Assembly (NCBI RefSeq): GCF_014192225.1
Contig: NZ_JACHXS010000003.1
Coordinates: 248,001 to 312,000 of the forward strand
Source of the DNA: Pseudoduganella umbonata
Lineage (GTDB): Bacteria > Pseudomonadota > Gammaproteobacteria > Burkholderiales > Burkholderiaceae_D
DNA: 64,000 nt
Reading direction: 5' to 3'
Shown: positions 44,669-54,321 of the stretch, piece by piece
Numbering within the stretch: position 1 is the stretch's first letter
Layout of the letters: every line of letters begins with the position of its first letter
The notes under the pieces: generated by a model
Told to the model about the DNA's origin: nothing
Database searches by the model: none
Seen by the model: the letters and a program-made list of their open reading frames with translations, nothing else
Position numbers and translations under genes: made by a program

Positions 44669-47600
44669 CTACAGGCCGGGCGGGCAAGCGAACTGCGTTG
44701 CCTCGCGCCGGTACGGATTGATCACGCTGCCGGCCGTCAGCTCGTAGCTGCCCCTGCGCCCATCGATGGAGAACCCCAGACGGAACCGCTCCGCCTGCAA
44801 CGGCTCGGCCGTGCCGCGGTCGACCATGCGCAGCCAGGCCCACGGCCCCTCGGTGCGCAATTCGGCGGCGGTCGCCGGCACCCCGGTGAACCGTACCAGG
44901 CCATTGCCCTTCCCGCCGGACACGGCCAGTGCCACCGCCTGGCCCGCCTGGCCCGCCTGGCCGCGGCTCGCCGGCACCGCCTGGCCATCGATCTCCAGGG
45001 TCAGCGCGGCCAGGCCGGGATCCGCCGCCAGCGGCCGCAGCGTGAAGCGCAGCGACGGCACCGTGGCGCCGCCGGCGAAGAACATGTCGCGCAGCCGGGC
45101 GCCGCGCTGGAAAGCGTCCAGCGCCGCCGGCGACACGCGGGCAGGTCCGGCCGCCGCGCGCCAGCGCCAGCGCGCGCCGCCGCGGTCCACGAACGGGGCG
45201 AGTTCCCTGGCAAAGAACTCGTCCAGCATGCCGCCGGGTGCGAAGAACCTGGCAAAGTCGTCGGGCGTGGCGTCGCGCCCGCTGGCGCGGTCCATCGGGT
45301 AGCGGCCGGCGATGGCATCGCGGCAGAAACGTGCCGGACCGCCCTGCCAGAGTGCGTCCAGGCGCTCCCGTTCGCCGCCCTGGGCCAGGCCGCTGCCCGC
45401 GTCGTGGATGCCCTGCAGCAGCATCGGCAGCGGCGCGGCCTGTCCTTCTCCGGCCCGCTTCAGCTGCAGCAGGGCACCGGGCGACGGCGCCGGCGCGCCG
45501 CTGCGGCGCGCGCTGGCTGCCGCGTCGAAATACAGTGCCGCATCCTTTACCAGCATCAGCACCTGGTCCAGCGGCGTGGGCGCCGGCCCGGCCACCAGGC
45601 GGTGCAGCGGCGCGAAGTGGCTGTCCACCGGATGCTGGCCCGCAGCCGGCGCCCCCGGGACACCGGCCGCGGCAAGCGCGGTTTCCCGCGCGGCACCGGC
45701 GAGCACCGCGCGCAGTGGCGACGCGGCGCCGCCCAGTGCATTGCTGACCCGCGCCGCGCTGTCGAAATCGGCCAGCCGCACCGGCCGCAGGTCGGCAAGG
45801 AAGCCGTCCCATGCGCGTACATACTCGTCGTAATAGCGCTGCAGCACGGCGGCCTGCGCCGCCCTGGCGTCGGGATTGCCGCCGCCGTTCTCCTGCCCGC
45901 CCAGCACCCAGTCGTCGCGCGCGATCGCGGCGACGGCCCGCGCGCTCGACGGCAGGAAGCGGCGGTATCCGGCGATGCTGTACAGCCCGCTGACGCCGCG
46001 TGCCAGCGATGCGCCGCTGGCGCGCGCCAGGACGCCCGAGCCGTCGCGGCCCAGCAGCGTGTTGACGCTGACCTCCGGCAGCGGCTCGCGCGCCAGCTGC
46101 CGCTTCACGCGGCTGTACAGGCGTTCGTTCAGCGGCATGGCCGACAGCGCCAGCCGCGCCTGGGCCACCAGCGCCGCATCGAGCGGTATCGGGTCGGGCA
46201 TGCCGTCCTCCAGCAGCGCGGCCAGGTGATCCTGCAGCGGGTGCCGCGCGCCGCCCGGTTGCGGCAGGCGCTGCCGCCAGTCGGCTTCGACCCACGCCTG
46301 CACCGCGGCGGCGTCGAAGTAGCGCCGCTGGCCCAGCATCAGGTAGACGCGCAGTGTCTCGTAGAGCAGGTCCTGGTCGCCCGCAGCGCCGCCGCGCAGC
46401 ACGTCTTCCAGGCGCGCGGCGATGCGTGGCTGCAGCGTGCTGCGCAGCAGGCGGCGGTAGGCGGCGACCGCGCCGTCGCCCAGCTTTTCGCCCTGATACA
46501 GGCTCATGCGCTCGAGCAGCGGTACGGGCCGGCCGCGCGCCGCGTAGCCGGCGGGCAGCGCCCGTGCCGCGTCCAGCAGAGGCAGGATGGCCAGCTCGTC
46601 GCCGCCGGCGGGTGCCTGCGCGATGCGGCGCGCCAGCGCGCCGGTCGCCGCGTCCGCGCGTTGCACCAGCGCCTGATTGCGCAGGTAGCTGGTGCCCAGT
46701 GCCGCCGCCAGCAGCAGCGCCAGCGCCGCGCCGCCGGCCAGCAGCCCCAGCGTGGCCAGCCGGCGCCGGCGCGCCGCCCGGGTGCCCAGGCCGGCCAGGC
46801 CCGCCTCGGGGAAGATCACCTCGCCCATCAGCCGCGCCAGGAAATAGCTGCGCCCGCTGCCAGGTCCCGCCGGCAATGTGCGGCGGTCCAGCCCGAAGGA
46901 GGCCGCCAGCGACGCCATGATCCGGTCGATCGGGTTGCCCTGCTGGGTGCCGCTGGTGAAATACACACCGCGCAGCAGTGCCGGCTGCTCGAACCGGTTG
47001 CCGGCGAACACCGTCCGCAGGAAGTCGTCCAGCACCCCGCCGAGCGCCGCGAACTGTTGCGGGAAGCCGAACAGCAACGCGCGGCGCGCCAGGTCACGCT
47101 CCTGCTGGAGACGCTCCAGCAAGCGCGCCTGCAACTGCGCCTCGAGCGCCAGGAACTCGGCCGGGAACGCCTTCAGCGCGTGCGCCGGCATGCCGTCGCC
47201 GGGCAAGGGGAAGGTCACGCCCCACACTTGCCGGCGTTCCTCGCGGCCGAGCGAGTCGAAGAATTCCGTGAAACCGGCCAGCAGGTCGCTCTTGGTCACC
47301 ATGACGTAAACGGGGAACGCCATGCCGAGGCGCTCCTGGAGCTCCTGGATGCGGGTGCGGATCGCGCGTGCCTGGGCTTCGCGGGCGGCCTGGCCCTGCT
47401 GCAGCAGGTCGGCCACGCTGACCGCCACGATCACGCCGTTGATCGGCCGCCGTGGCCGGTATTTCTTCAGCAGGGCCAGGAAACCGCTCCACGCCGCATG
47501 GTCCATCTCGGCCTGGCTGTCCTGGGTCGTGTAGCGTCCCGCGGTGTCGAGCAGCACCGCGTCGTCCGTGAACCACCAGTCGCAGTGGCGGGTGCCGCCG

Positions 47601-48100
47601 ATGCCGCCGATCGCCTGCGGCCCCAGCGCATCGGCCAGCGGGAACGGCAGCCCGGAACGGGACAGCGCCGTGGTCTTGCCGCTGCCCGGCGCGCCCACGA
47701 ACATGTACCAGGGCAGTTCGTACAGGTACTGGCGGCGCATGCGCCAGCCCGGATTCGCCGTGCGCAGCACGGCCAGCGCGTCGCGCATGCGTCCGGCCAG
47801 CGTGGCCACTTCGTCCGCCACCAGCGCGCCGCCGGCACGGGGCTGCGCGGCGGGCGCCACGCCGGCGGCAAGCGCGTCGTCGCGGCGCCGCGCCAGCCAC
47901 AGGCGTAGTACCCACCACAGCGCGGGCAAGGCCAGCAGCGCGCCGATGAGCAGCCAGCGCGGCCCGGCGGCCGCGAACGGCGCGCGGCCATCCACCTGCA
48001 GCAGCGGGGCTTCGATCCACACCAGGCAGGTCAGCAGCGCCAGGCAGGCGGCCAGCGGCATCCATGCCTTGCCGGGTCCGGAAGAAAAGTATCGGTTCAT
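44669..48100 (-). CDS. tssM: Type VI secretion inner-membrane protein TssM (IcmF)
   Basis: The 1143-aa inner-membrane component of the TssJLM complex. TM helices lie at about 12-29 and 48-70, with a third near 470 (GLLAGGAALALLLAAALG). The cytosolic Walker A GAPGSGKT is at 136-143, and an IcmF middle plus a large periplasmic C-terminal domain follow. It is the last gene of the operon, and its end is 2 nt from the oppositely directed kinase gene, leaving no space for a terminator between them. Confidence 0.93.
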   Translation of the reverse strand: MNRYFSSGPGKAWMPLAACLALLTCLVWIEAPLLQVDGRAPFAAAGPRWLLIGALLALPALWWVLRLWLARRRDDALAAGVAPAAQPRAGGALVADEVATLAGRMRDALAVLRTANPGWRMRRQYLYELPWYMFVGAPGSGKTTALSRSGLPFPLADALGPQAIGGIGGTRHCDWWFTDDAVLLDTAGRYTTQDSQAEMDHAAWSGFLALLKKYRPRRPINGVIVAVSVADLLQQGQAAREAQARAIRTRIQELQERLGMAFPVYVMVTKSDLLAGFTEFFDSLGREERRQVWGVTFPLPGDGMPAHALKAFPAEFLALEAQLQARLLERLQQERDLARRALLFGFPQQFAALGGVLDDFLRTVFAGNRFEQPALLRGVYFTSGTQQGNPIDRIMASLAASFGLDRRTLPAGPGSGRSYFLARLMGEVIFPEAGLAGLGTRAARRRRLATLGLLAGGAALALLLAAALGTSYLRNQALVQRADAATGALARRIAQAPAGGDELAILPLLDAARALPAGYAARGRPVPLLERMSLYQGEKLGDGAVAAYRRLLRSTLQPRIAARLEDVLRGGAAGDQDLLYETLRVYLMLGQRRYFDAAAVQAWVEADWRQRLPQPGGARHPLQDHLAALLEDGMPDPIPLDAALVAQARLALSAMPLNERLYSRVKRQLAREPLPEVSVNTLLGRDGSGVLARASGASLARGVSGLYSIAGYRRFLPSSARAVAAIARDDWVLGGQENGGGNPDARAAQAAVLQRYYDEYVRAWDGFLADLRPVRLADFDSAARVSNALGGAASPLRAVLAGAARETALAAAGVPGAPAAGQHPVDSHFAPLHRLVAGPAPTPLDQVLMLVKDAALYFDAAASARRSGAPAPSPGALLQLKRAGEGQAAPLPMLLQGIHDAGSGLAQGGERERLDALWQGGPARFCRDAIAGRYPMDRASGRDATPDDFARFFAPGGMLDEFFARELAPFVDRGGARWRWRAAAGPARVSPAALDAFQRGARLRDMFFAGGATVPSLRFTLRPLAADPGLAALTLEIDGQAVPASRGQAGQAGQAVALAVSGGKGNGLVRFTGVPATAAELRTEGPWAWLRMVDRGTAEPLQAERFRLGFSIDGRRGSYELTAGSVINPYRREATQFACPPGL

Positions 48101-48124
48101 GTGCTTGTGTTCGGGTACGCCGGT

Positions 48125-49489
48125 TCAGCGGGGTTGGACGGGTGCCACGACGACGATGTCGACACGGCGGTTGCGTGCCCGGTTCGCCGGGCTGTCGTTG
48201 GGCGCCACCGGTTCGGTCTCGCCGCGCCCTTCGCTGGCGAAGCGTTCCGCGGCGCCGGCCTGCCTGGCCAGCAGCGCCGCGACGTTGCGTGCGCGTGCCT
48301 TCGACAGGTCGAAGTTGGACGGCAGCCGCGCCGACAGCGCGGGCCGGGTATCGTCCGTGTGGCCGATCACGACGACATTGCCTGGCACGGTGGCAAGGGC
48401 CTCGCCGACGCGGCGCAGCGCGGGCAGCAGGCGTGGCGCGATTTCGTCGCTGCCCGGCGCGAAGCCGCCATCGCCGCGCAGGGTGATGACCGAACGGTCG
48501 GCGCTTTCCGTGACGCTGACCGCGCCGCTTGCCAGCTCGGGCGCCAGCAGTCTCGCCAGGCGCGCCGGAGCGGGCGCGGGCGGCAGCGCCGCGTGCCGGG
48601 ACGCCAGCCGTACCGGCGGCTCGGCACGCAGCGCGGCGAGACGCGCATAGACCGCGTCCGATTCACGGCCGAGCAGCCAGCCGCCGGCAAGCTGCGCCAG
48701 CAGCAGCAGTCCGGCGGCGCCGGCGGCCATCAGCCAGGGTCCGCGTCCGGACACCCGCGACTGCGCCGTCGCCTGCCCGCGCCAGCGCGGCGACAGGTCC
48801 TGCTCGGTTGCGCCGCGCTGCCGCGCGACGATCGCCAGCAGGCGTTCGCGCAGTGCCGCCAGCTGCTCGTGGCCGCGCTCCATCACCCGGTAGCGCCCTT
48901 CGAGCCCCAGGGCCAGGCACAGGTACATGAGCTCCAGCACATGCAGGTGCCGGCCCGGATCGGCGCTCAGCCGCTGCAGCACGAGAAAGAACTTCTCGCC
49001 GCCCCAGGCTTCGTTGTGGAATGCGACCAGCAGGCTGCGCCGGTTCCACACCGCGGCACCCCACGGCGTCCCCGAGACCGTTTCATCGATCAGCGTGCAC
49101 AGCGCATAGCGGGCGGCGGCGATCGTATCCGGTTCGATTCCCGCATCGCGGGCCTGGGCCTCGAAGCGGCGCACCGCGTCGCTGAGGCGTTCGCGCAGCA
49201 CTTCCAGGTCGGGCGCCGCCGCCACGCCGCGCAGCGGAACGACCAGCCCGAGCAGCGCAGTGGCCGCGCGGACCAGGGGGTTCAGTCCGCAGCCGGGCAA
49301 CGCCGGAATCCCGGCGGCGATGGGCGCCTGCGCCGCCGGTGCGAACGGTTCGCCCGGCAGGTCAGGCGCCAGGGACGGCTGCCCCGTCGCGCCGCGCGGA
49401 CGGCGTGCGCCGGGGGGCGGCACCAGCATGGTGCGGTCCGGGTCCTGCCCGGGATCGTGGAGGTTGTCTGGCTGCATGTCAGGAAGCAT
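48125..49489 (-). CDS. tssL: Type VI secretion protein TssL with OmpA/peptidoglycan domain
   Basis: A 454-aa TssL (DotU) of the extended type. An Ala/Pro-rich N-terminus is followed by the DotU domain (about 65-235, FEAQARDAGIEPDTIAAARY, LIDETVSGTPWGAAVWNRRS), then a single TM near 252-272 and a periplasmic OmpA-like peptidoglycan-binding domain (about 330-450, VVVIGHTDDTRP, NFDLSKARARNVA). The built-in peptidoglycan domain means no separate TagL anchor is required. The ATG at 49489 overlaps tssK; ATG 49477 is also possible. Confidence 0.92.
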   Translation of the reverse strand: MLPDMQPDNLHDPGQDPDRTMLVPPPGARRPRGATGQPSLAPDLPGEPFAPAAQAPIAAGIPALPGCGLNPLVRAATALLGLVVPLRGVAAAPDLEVLRERLSDAVRRFEAQARDAGIEPDTIAAARYALCTLIDETVSGTPWGAAVWNRRSLLVAFHNEAWGGEKFFLVLQRLSADPGRHLHVLELMYLCLALGLEGRYRVMERGHEQLAALRERLLAIVARQRGATEQDLSPRWRGQATAQSRVSGRGPWLMAAGAAGLLLLAQLAGGWLLGRESDAVYARLAALRAEPPVRLASRHAALPPAPAPARLARLLAPELASGAVSVTESADRSVITLRGDGGFAPGSDEIAPRLLPALRRVGEALATVPGNVVVIGHTDDTRPALSARLPSNFDLSKARARNVAALLARQAGAAERFASEGRGETEPVAPNDSPANRARNRRVDIVVVAPVQPR

Positions 49490-50819
49490 GGTTGCGGATC
49501 GCCCAGAACTGCATCCGCAGCCCCGGGAAGTGGCCGGCGACGTGCATCGCGAAGCCGGCGGAGCTGTTCAGCTGCTGCCAGTAGTCGCTGGCGCGGTCCA
49601 GTTCGAAATAGGTATGCCCGGCCAGGTACGGCAGCTGGCGCGGCGCCACGGAAAGCGGTCGCAGCGGGATGCCCGGCAGTTGCAGGTTGACCAGGTCGCG
49701 GATGGTTTCCACCGAGCCGATCTTGACCTGCGGCGGGAAGCCGCTGCGCACCGCGTCGGGCGGCAGCTGCGCGTGCACGGCCAGCACGAACGTGGCCGAT
49801 TGCAGCAGCGCGCGGTCCGGCAGCACGGCCACGCGGATGCCGAACTGGCGTTCCTCGAGCGCCAGCGCCACCGCGGCCGGATCCATCACGGCCGACAGCG
49901 ACCGGCGCAGGTCGAGCATCAGCGGTGCGAAGCTGACGGCCAGCGCGTCGTGGCGATACGGCGGATATGCCGGTGTCCGCTTGTCGGCGCGGGTGAAGGT
50001 CGCCAGCTCGCCGGCCAGCCCGCACAGCTCGCGGTACAGGTCGTGCGGGTGCAGCGCCGGCGTCCGCGCCAGGTGGGCGACGCGCGGTTGGCTGCGGTTG
50101 AGCAGCTGCAGCAGCAGGAAATCGGCGATCTCGCCGGCGCCGCTGGCCTGCGGCTGCGCGAGCCGGGCGGCCAGCGCTTCGGCGCGCTGGTGCAGCAGGC
50201 CCTGCAGCTCGTCGACGAAACCGGCCAGCGGCGGCGCCGCGCGCAGGGCCAGCACCGGCGCGCAATAGGCTGTGTCGAGCACCACCTGGTTGTCGGCACG
50301 GCGTTCGAGCACCCGCACGATGCCCAGCGCCATGCAGCCGTCGGGCAGGCCTTCCTGCAACGCCAGCCGCAGGCGCAGTTTGCCGATCTCGACGCGGGTA
50401 CTGAAGTCGAGGCCGTTGCTGTCCCACACGTCGGCCTCGGCGCGGCGGTGCCGCGCCGCGTTGTCCACGCCGTTCCCGTCGTCGACCTCGGGCACGCCAT
50501 GCCGGCGCAGCGGCAGGGCCAGCACCACCAGCACGTCGCGGGCATCGGGCGGAATGTCCAGCGGCGCGGGAATGTCCTCGTCGCCGGCCAGGCCGAACGG
50601 GGTGCCGTCGGGCAGCACGCCACTGCAGGCCCGCAGCGCGACCTTGCCGAGACCGAGCTGCGCCGTATCGAGTTCGAGGTGCGCGACGCCCCAGGGGTAT
50701 GGCCGCAGCGCGCCCGCGCGGCCTTCCAGGCGCGCATCCAGGTAGCGGTCGTGCTGCTGCATGTGCTGCGGCTGCAGCAGCATGCCTTCCGACCAGATGA
50801 CTTTGCTATTCCACGACAT
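49479..50819 (-). CDS. tssK: Type VI secretion baseplate protein TssK
   Basis: A 446-aa trimeric adaptor that connects the baseplate to the TssLM complex. It starts MSWNSKVIWSEGMLLQPQH, which is the family hallmark, with FFELDR-like HTYFELDRASDYW near the C-terminus. Its ATG lies 14 nt inside the end of the FHA gene, so translation is coupled. The reading upstream of 50819 is shadow. Confidence 0.94.
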   Translation of the reverse strand: MSWNSKVIWSEGMLLQPQHMQQHDRYLDARLEGRAGALRPYPWGVAHLELDTAQLGLGKVALRACSGVLPDGTPFGLAGDEDIPAPLDIPPDARDVLVVLALPLRRHGVPEVDDGNGVDNAARHRRAEADVWDSNGLDFSTRVEIGKLRLRLALQEGLPDGCMALGIVRVLERRADNQVVLDTAYCAPVLALRAAPPLAGFVDELQGLLHQRAEALAARLAQPQASGAGEIADFLLLQLLNRSQPRVAHLARTPALHPHDLYRELCGLAGELATFTRADKRTPAYPPYRHDALAVSFAPLMLDLRRSLSAVMDPAAVALALEERQFGIRVAVLPDRALLQSATFVLAVHAQLPPDAVRSGFPPQVKIGSVETIRDLVNLQLPGIPLRPLSVAPRQLPYLAGHTYFELDRASDYWQQLNSSAGFAMHVAGHFPGLRMQFWAIRNHAS

Positions 50820-52245
50820 GGCGACTCGCTGCGGTTTCGAACGGTTGAGGTTGGGAAGCGGGCCGGACGCGCATGCGCTCGACCTGCTCCTGGTAAGCCA
50901 CGGAGAATTTCTCCGCGAACAGGCGCTGCAGGTCTTCGTCGGCGTCGCGCACCAGTTCGCCATAGGACGCCACCATGCTGTCCCACAGGCGGGCCTTGCG
51001 CCGCGCCGGCAGCAGGCGCCCGAGGCGGCCGCTGGCGGCCACGCGCTGCTCGGCCCGCGCCGGATCGAAACGCCCGACCACCACGGCCAGTGCGGCACGC
51101 ATGCCGGCGATGACCGCCAGCTCGTGCGCCTTCAGGTCGTCGAACGCGGCGCCGATCGCCGCCTGCGCCGGCAGGTAGCCCGGCGCATCGGCACCCAGCA
51201 TCTGCGCCAGCGCGCTGTCGGCGTCGGGCAGGAATTTCAGCGGGTTGTTGGCACGGGCGGCGATCATCGTCATGTCGATGCGGCTCTCGCGCTTGGTCAG
51301 CGCGCGTGCCGCCAGCACTTCCATGGTGCCGCGCGTGATGGCGCGCAGCATCGTGCCGGCCAGCCGCGCCAGGTCCTCGGGCGCGCGGCTGGAGCGCAGC
51401 TGCGGCAGTCCCAGCCCTTCCAGCAGGGCGCCCAATACCTCGTCGCCGCGGGCGGGCGGCCCGGACGCGCCGGCCGCCACCGGCAAGAACGCCGGTGCGG
51501 ACACAGGTTCCTGAATCACTGCGGCCGGCGGGGCAGCCGGCACCGTGGCCCTTCCGGCAACGAGCAGGCTCGCCATCGGATCGTAGTCGGGCGGGATGGC
51601 CGCCACATAGGCCTGGCGCTCCGGCGGCAAGTGATCGTGGAGCGCTGCCGGGGCGAACGGCCCGCGCGACGGCACGGCCGCAAGCGCCAGTCCGTCCGGC
51701 AGCAGCGCCAGCGGGTCGGCGGGCGGCGTGCCGCCATCGGCGTTCAGGATGCTGGCCATCGCCAGCGCATCGCGGTGCGCGGCCGGCGCAGCGGAGAAAA
51801 GCCGGGGCGACGACACGGGCAGCGCCGGTGACGGCGGCGGCGCCGGAACGGCCGCCGGCGCCCCGATCATGGTGGCCATCGGATCGGCTTCCACCGGTGC
51901 CGCCACGACGGCGACATCGAGCAGGTAGTCGCCGATCGCCACGACGTCGCCCTCCGCCAGCGCCGTCGTGGCACCGGGCGCCAGCGGCCGGCCATTGACG
52001 AGGCTCGGGTTGGCGCCCTGGTCGCTCAGGTGGAAACACCCATCGGCCAGCATGACCGCCGCATGCACGCGGGAGATGTACTTGCGCGTATCCTCGAGCA
52101 CCATCAGGTTGCCGGCAGCACGCCCGATGGTGCCGCCGGCGGCGTCGAAATGCACTTCCAGGTCCGCGGGCGGCGGCGCGCCCCGGTGGCTGCGCACCCG
52201 CAGCACCAGGCCGGCGGCGCCGCCGCCGCTTGTCGTCGTTCTCAA
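50806..52245 (-). CDS. tagH: Type VI secretion FHA-domain protein
   Basis: A 479-aa protein with an N-terminal FHA phosphothreonine-binding domain (about 14-112: GRAAGNLMVLEDTRKYISRVHA, cut as GRAAGNLMVLED and KYISRVHA; also NPSLVNG). A Pro/Ala-rich linker follows, then a C-terminal domain (about 290-470: APEDLARLAGTMLRAITRG and WDSMVASYGELVRDADEDL). It starts with TTG. In other systems this protein is the kinase substrate that licenses assembly, so the adjoining Ser/Thr kinase is a natural partner. It occupies the place where tssJ often sits. Confidence 0.88.
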   Translation of the reverse strand: MRTTTSGGGAAGLVLRVRSHRGAPPPADLEVHFDAAGGTIGRAAGNLMVLEDTRKYISRVHAAVMLADGCFHLSDQGANPSLVNGRPLAPGATTALAEGDVVAIGDYLLDVAVVAAPVEADPMATMIGAPAAVPAPPPSPALPVSSPRLFSAAPAAHRDALAMASILNADGGTPPADPLALLPDGLALAAVPSRGPFAPAALHDHLPPERQAYVAAIPPDYDPMASLLVAGRATVPAAPPAAVIQEPVSAPAFLPVAAGASGPPARGDEVLGALLEGLGLPQLRSSRAPEDLARLAGTMLRAITRGTMEVLAARALTKRESRIDMTMIAARANNPLKFLPDADSALAQMLGADAPGYLPAQAAIGAAFDDLKAHELAVIAGMRAALAVVVGRFDPARAEQRVAASGRLGRLLPARRKARLWDSMVASYGELVRDADEDLQRLFAEKFSVAYQEQVERMRVRPASQPQPFETAASRHVVE

Positions 52246-52306
52246 AGTTCTACCCTTCCCTCTCCTGCGCAGGCGCGCGAATGCGTTGTGATGTTGATCC
52301 GGCCGC

Positions 52307-54271
52307 TCATTGCTTGCCGTCGTCGGCTTCCCGTGGCGGCACCGGCCGCGGTGACGGCGGCAGGATCGTGGCCGCGAGTACCGCGGCCGTGACCGCGGTG
52401 GACGCCGACGGCATCGGCACAGGCATGGCAGACGCCAGGATCATGGCCGGCCCGATGGTCAGGAAACTGGCGCCCGCCTTCAGCGTGATACTGGCCCCCG
52501 CCTCGATGACCACGTTGGTGCCGCCCTTGATATGCACCGACATGCCTGCCTGCAGCCCGGTACGGGTATCGCCCGACAGCACCATGTCGGCGCCGGACAG
52601 GGCCACGCGCCCGTCGGCCCGCTCGGTACGGGCGCCGCCGACCGCCAGGTGGCGGTCGCCGCCGGTCTCCTCGAAACTGTCGCCAACCGTCAGCGTGTGC
52701 CGGTCGCGCCCGATCCAGGCAAGGAAGTCGCGGCCGACCCGGTGCTCCAGGTCGCGCTGGGCATGCACGTAGAACTGCTCGGCGCCCTTCCTGTCCTCGA
52801 AGCGCAGTTCGTTGCGGCCGCCGCCGCCGGGTGAAGACTCGCTCCTGATCGTCGAACGGGTGGCCGACGCGGGCAGCGGATATGGCGGCATGTTGTCGGC
52901 GTTGTACACGCTGCCCGTAACCAGCGGGCGGTCCGGGTCGCCCTCGAGGAAGCTGACGATCACTTCCTGGCCGACACGCGGCACGAACATGGCGCCCCAG
53001 CGCCGCCCTGCCCACCCTTGCGCCACCCGCACCCAGCACGAGCTGGCCTCGTTGTCGCGCCCCGCGCGGTCCCAGTGGAACTGCACCTTGACGCGGCCGT
53101 ACCGGTCGGTCCAGATCTCCTCGCCGGCCTTGCCGACCACGATGGCCGTCTGCGGGCCGTGCACCAGGGGCTTGCGGGTCGCGAGCGGGGCCCGGAAATC
53201 GCGCTGTTTGGGAATCACGTCGAAGGTGCACGTCAGCAGCGGCTCGGGCTCGGCCGGCCGGGTCGGCTGGTACGGGTCCGACGCCAGCACGTACCCGGCG
53301 GCGGCGACCAGGAACTCGCCGTTCTGGTCGGCGCGCGGATGCTCGGCCAGCCGGAACAGCGCGCCGGGGAACAGGCCGCGCGCGCGCGTTGCGCCGCGCA
53401 CCCGCCGCCAGCTCGTGTGCAGCACGTCGAGCCGGACGCGGGCGGCGGCATCGCCGTCGGCGCGTGCGCTGAAGCTGCCCGGATAGTCGAACAGCTCATG
53501 GTCCGCCTGAGCATGCCCGCGCACGGCGGCCGCCTTGACCAGCAGGCTGGCGGCGGGCCGCTCGAAATCGAAGTCCTTCAACACCTGCGCGCCCGGCTCC
53601 ACCTCGGCGGCCATGTGCCACTCGTAGACGACTTCGCTTTCGCGCATGGCATGGTCGGCGGCCGGCATGTACAGCAGGCTGGCATAGCCGGGCGCCGGCG
53701 CATGGGCGGCGTAGGAGTCGGCCAGCACCAGGGTATGGCGCCTGGCGTCGCAGCGGAAGTAGTAATAGATGCCGGCCGCCTCGAGCAGCCTGCTGACGAA
53801 GGCGAAGTCCGTTTCGCGATACTGCACGCAGTACGGCAGCGGCCGGTAGGTGGCGCCCAGCGCGGCGCTGTCGACGTCGGCGATCGCGTACCCGGCGAAT
53901 ACCGCCTTGACGATCTCCGGCACTGTCCGCTCCTGGAAGATGCGGCAGTCGGACGAGCGGGTCAGGAACCACAGCCACGGCCGGACCGTGGCCTGGTACG
54001 TGCTGAAGCGCCCCTGCCGCCCGGTCAGCGCAAAGCGCGTGACAAGGCCGTGGAAGTGGCGCGTGCCGCCGCGCGGCAAGGCGATGCCGATGGCCAGCGG
54101 TGTGGCCAGCAGCGCCTCCGGCTGCAGGTCGGCACGCTCGCTGTACAGTTCGAGGTCGTACTCGCTCAGTTGGGACAGCGCCTCGCTGCCGCGCATGCGG
54201 CGCAGCAGCAGCACGTCGGCGCCGAGCACGCAGGCCACGCCGACGTCGCGCCGGTTCTGGGTGGTTGCCAT
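52307..54271 (-). CDS. vgrG: Type VI secretion spike protein VgrG (TssI)
   Basis: A 654-aa trimeric spike. The N-terminal gp27-like part has YQATVRPWLWFLTRSSDCRI (cut as RPWLWFLTRSSDCRIFQ) and PYCVQYRETDFAFVSRL. The gp5-like OB fold includes TDRYGRVKVQFHWDR and CWVRVAQGWAG. A beta-prism needle follows (GGTNVVIEAGASITLKAGAS). It ends about 70 residues later with a Pro-rich tail, with no effector extension. No PAAR, adaptor or immunity gene follows; the next gene is the FHA gene, 61 nt on. Confidence 0.94.
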   Translation of the reverse strand: MATTQNRRDVGVACVLGADVLLLRRMRGSEALSQLSEYDLELYSERADLQPEALLATPLAIGIALPRGGTRHFHGLVTRFALTGRQGRFSTYQATVRPWLWFLTRSSDCRIFQERTVPEIVKAVFAGYAIADVDSAALGATYRPLPYCVQYRETDFAFVSRLLEAAGIYYYFRCDARRHTLVLADSYAAHAPAPGYASLLYMPAADHAMRESEVVYEWHMAAEVEPGAQVLKDFDFERPAASLLVKAAAVRGHAQADHELFDYPGSFSARADGDAAARVRLDVLHTSWRRVRGATRARGLFPGALFRLAEHPRADQNGEFLVAAAGYVLASDPYQPTRPAEPEPLLTCTFDVIPKQRDFRAPLATRKPLVHGPQTAIVVGKAGEEIWTDRYGRVKVQFHWDRAGRDNEASSCWVRVAQGWAGRRWGAMFVPRVGQEVIVSFLEGDPDRPLVTGSVYNADNMPPYPLPASATRSTIRSESSPGGGGRNELRFEDRKGAEQFYVHAQRDLEHRVGRDFLAWIGRDRHTLTVGDSFEETGGDRHLAVGGARTERADGRVALSGADMVLSGDTRTGLQAGMSVHIKGGTNVVIEAGASITLKAGASFLTIGPAMILASAMPVPMPSASTAVTAAVLAATILPPSPRPVPPREADDGKQ

Positions 54272-54321
54272 GGCCTACGCCGCCTTCCTGCGGCGCGGCC
54301 GCGCGAGGTGGATGGCCCCGC

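Noticed and set aside
44189..47908. Very long plus-strand frame over the end of the kinase gene and tssM
   Set aside because: It is a shadow of tssM; the translation has no recognisable domain and strong Arg/Gln bias.
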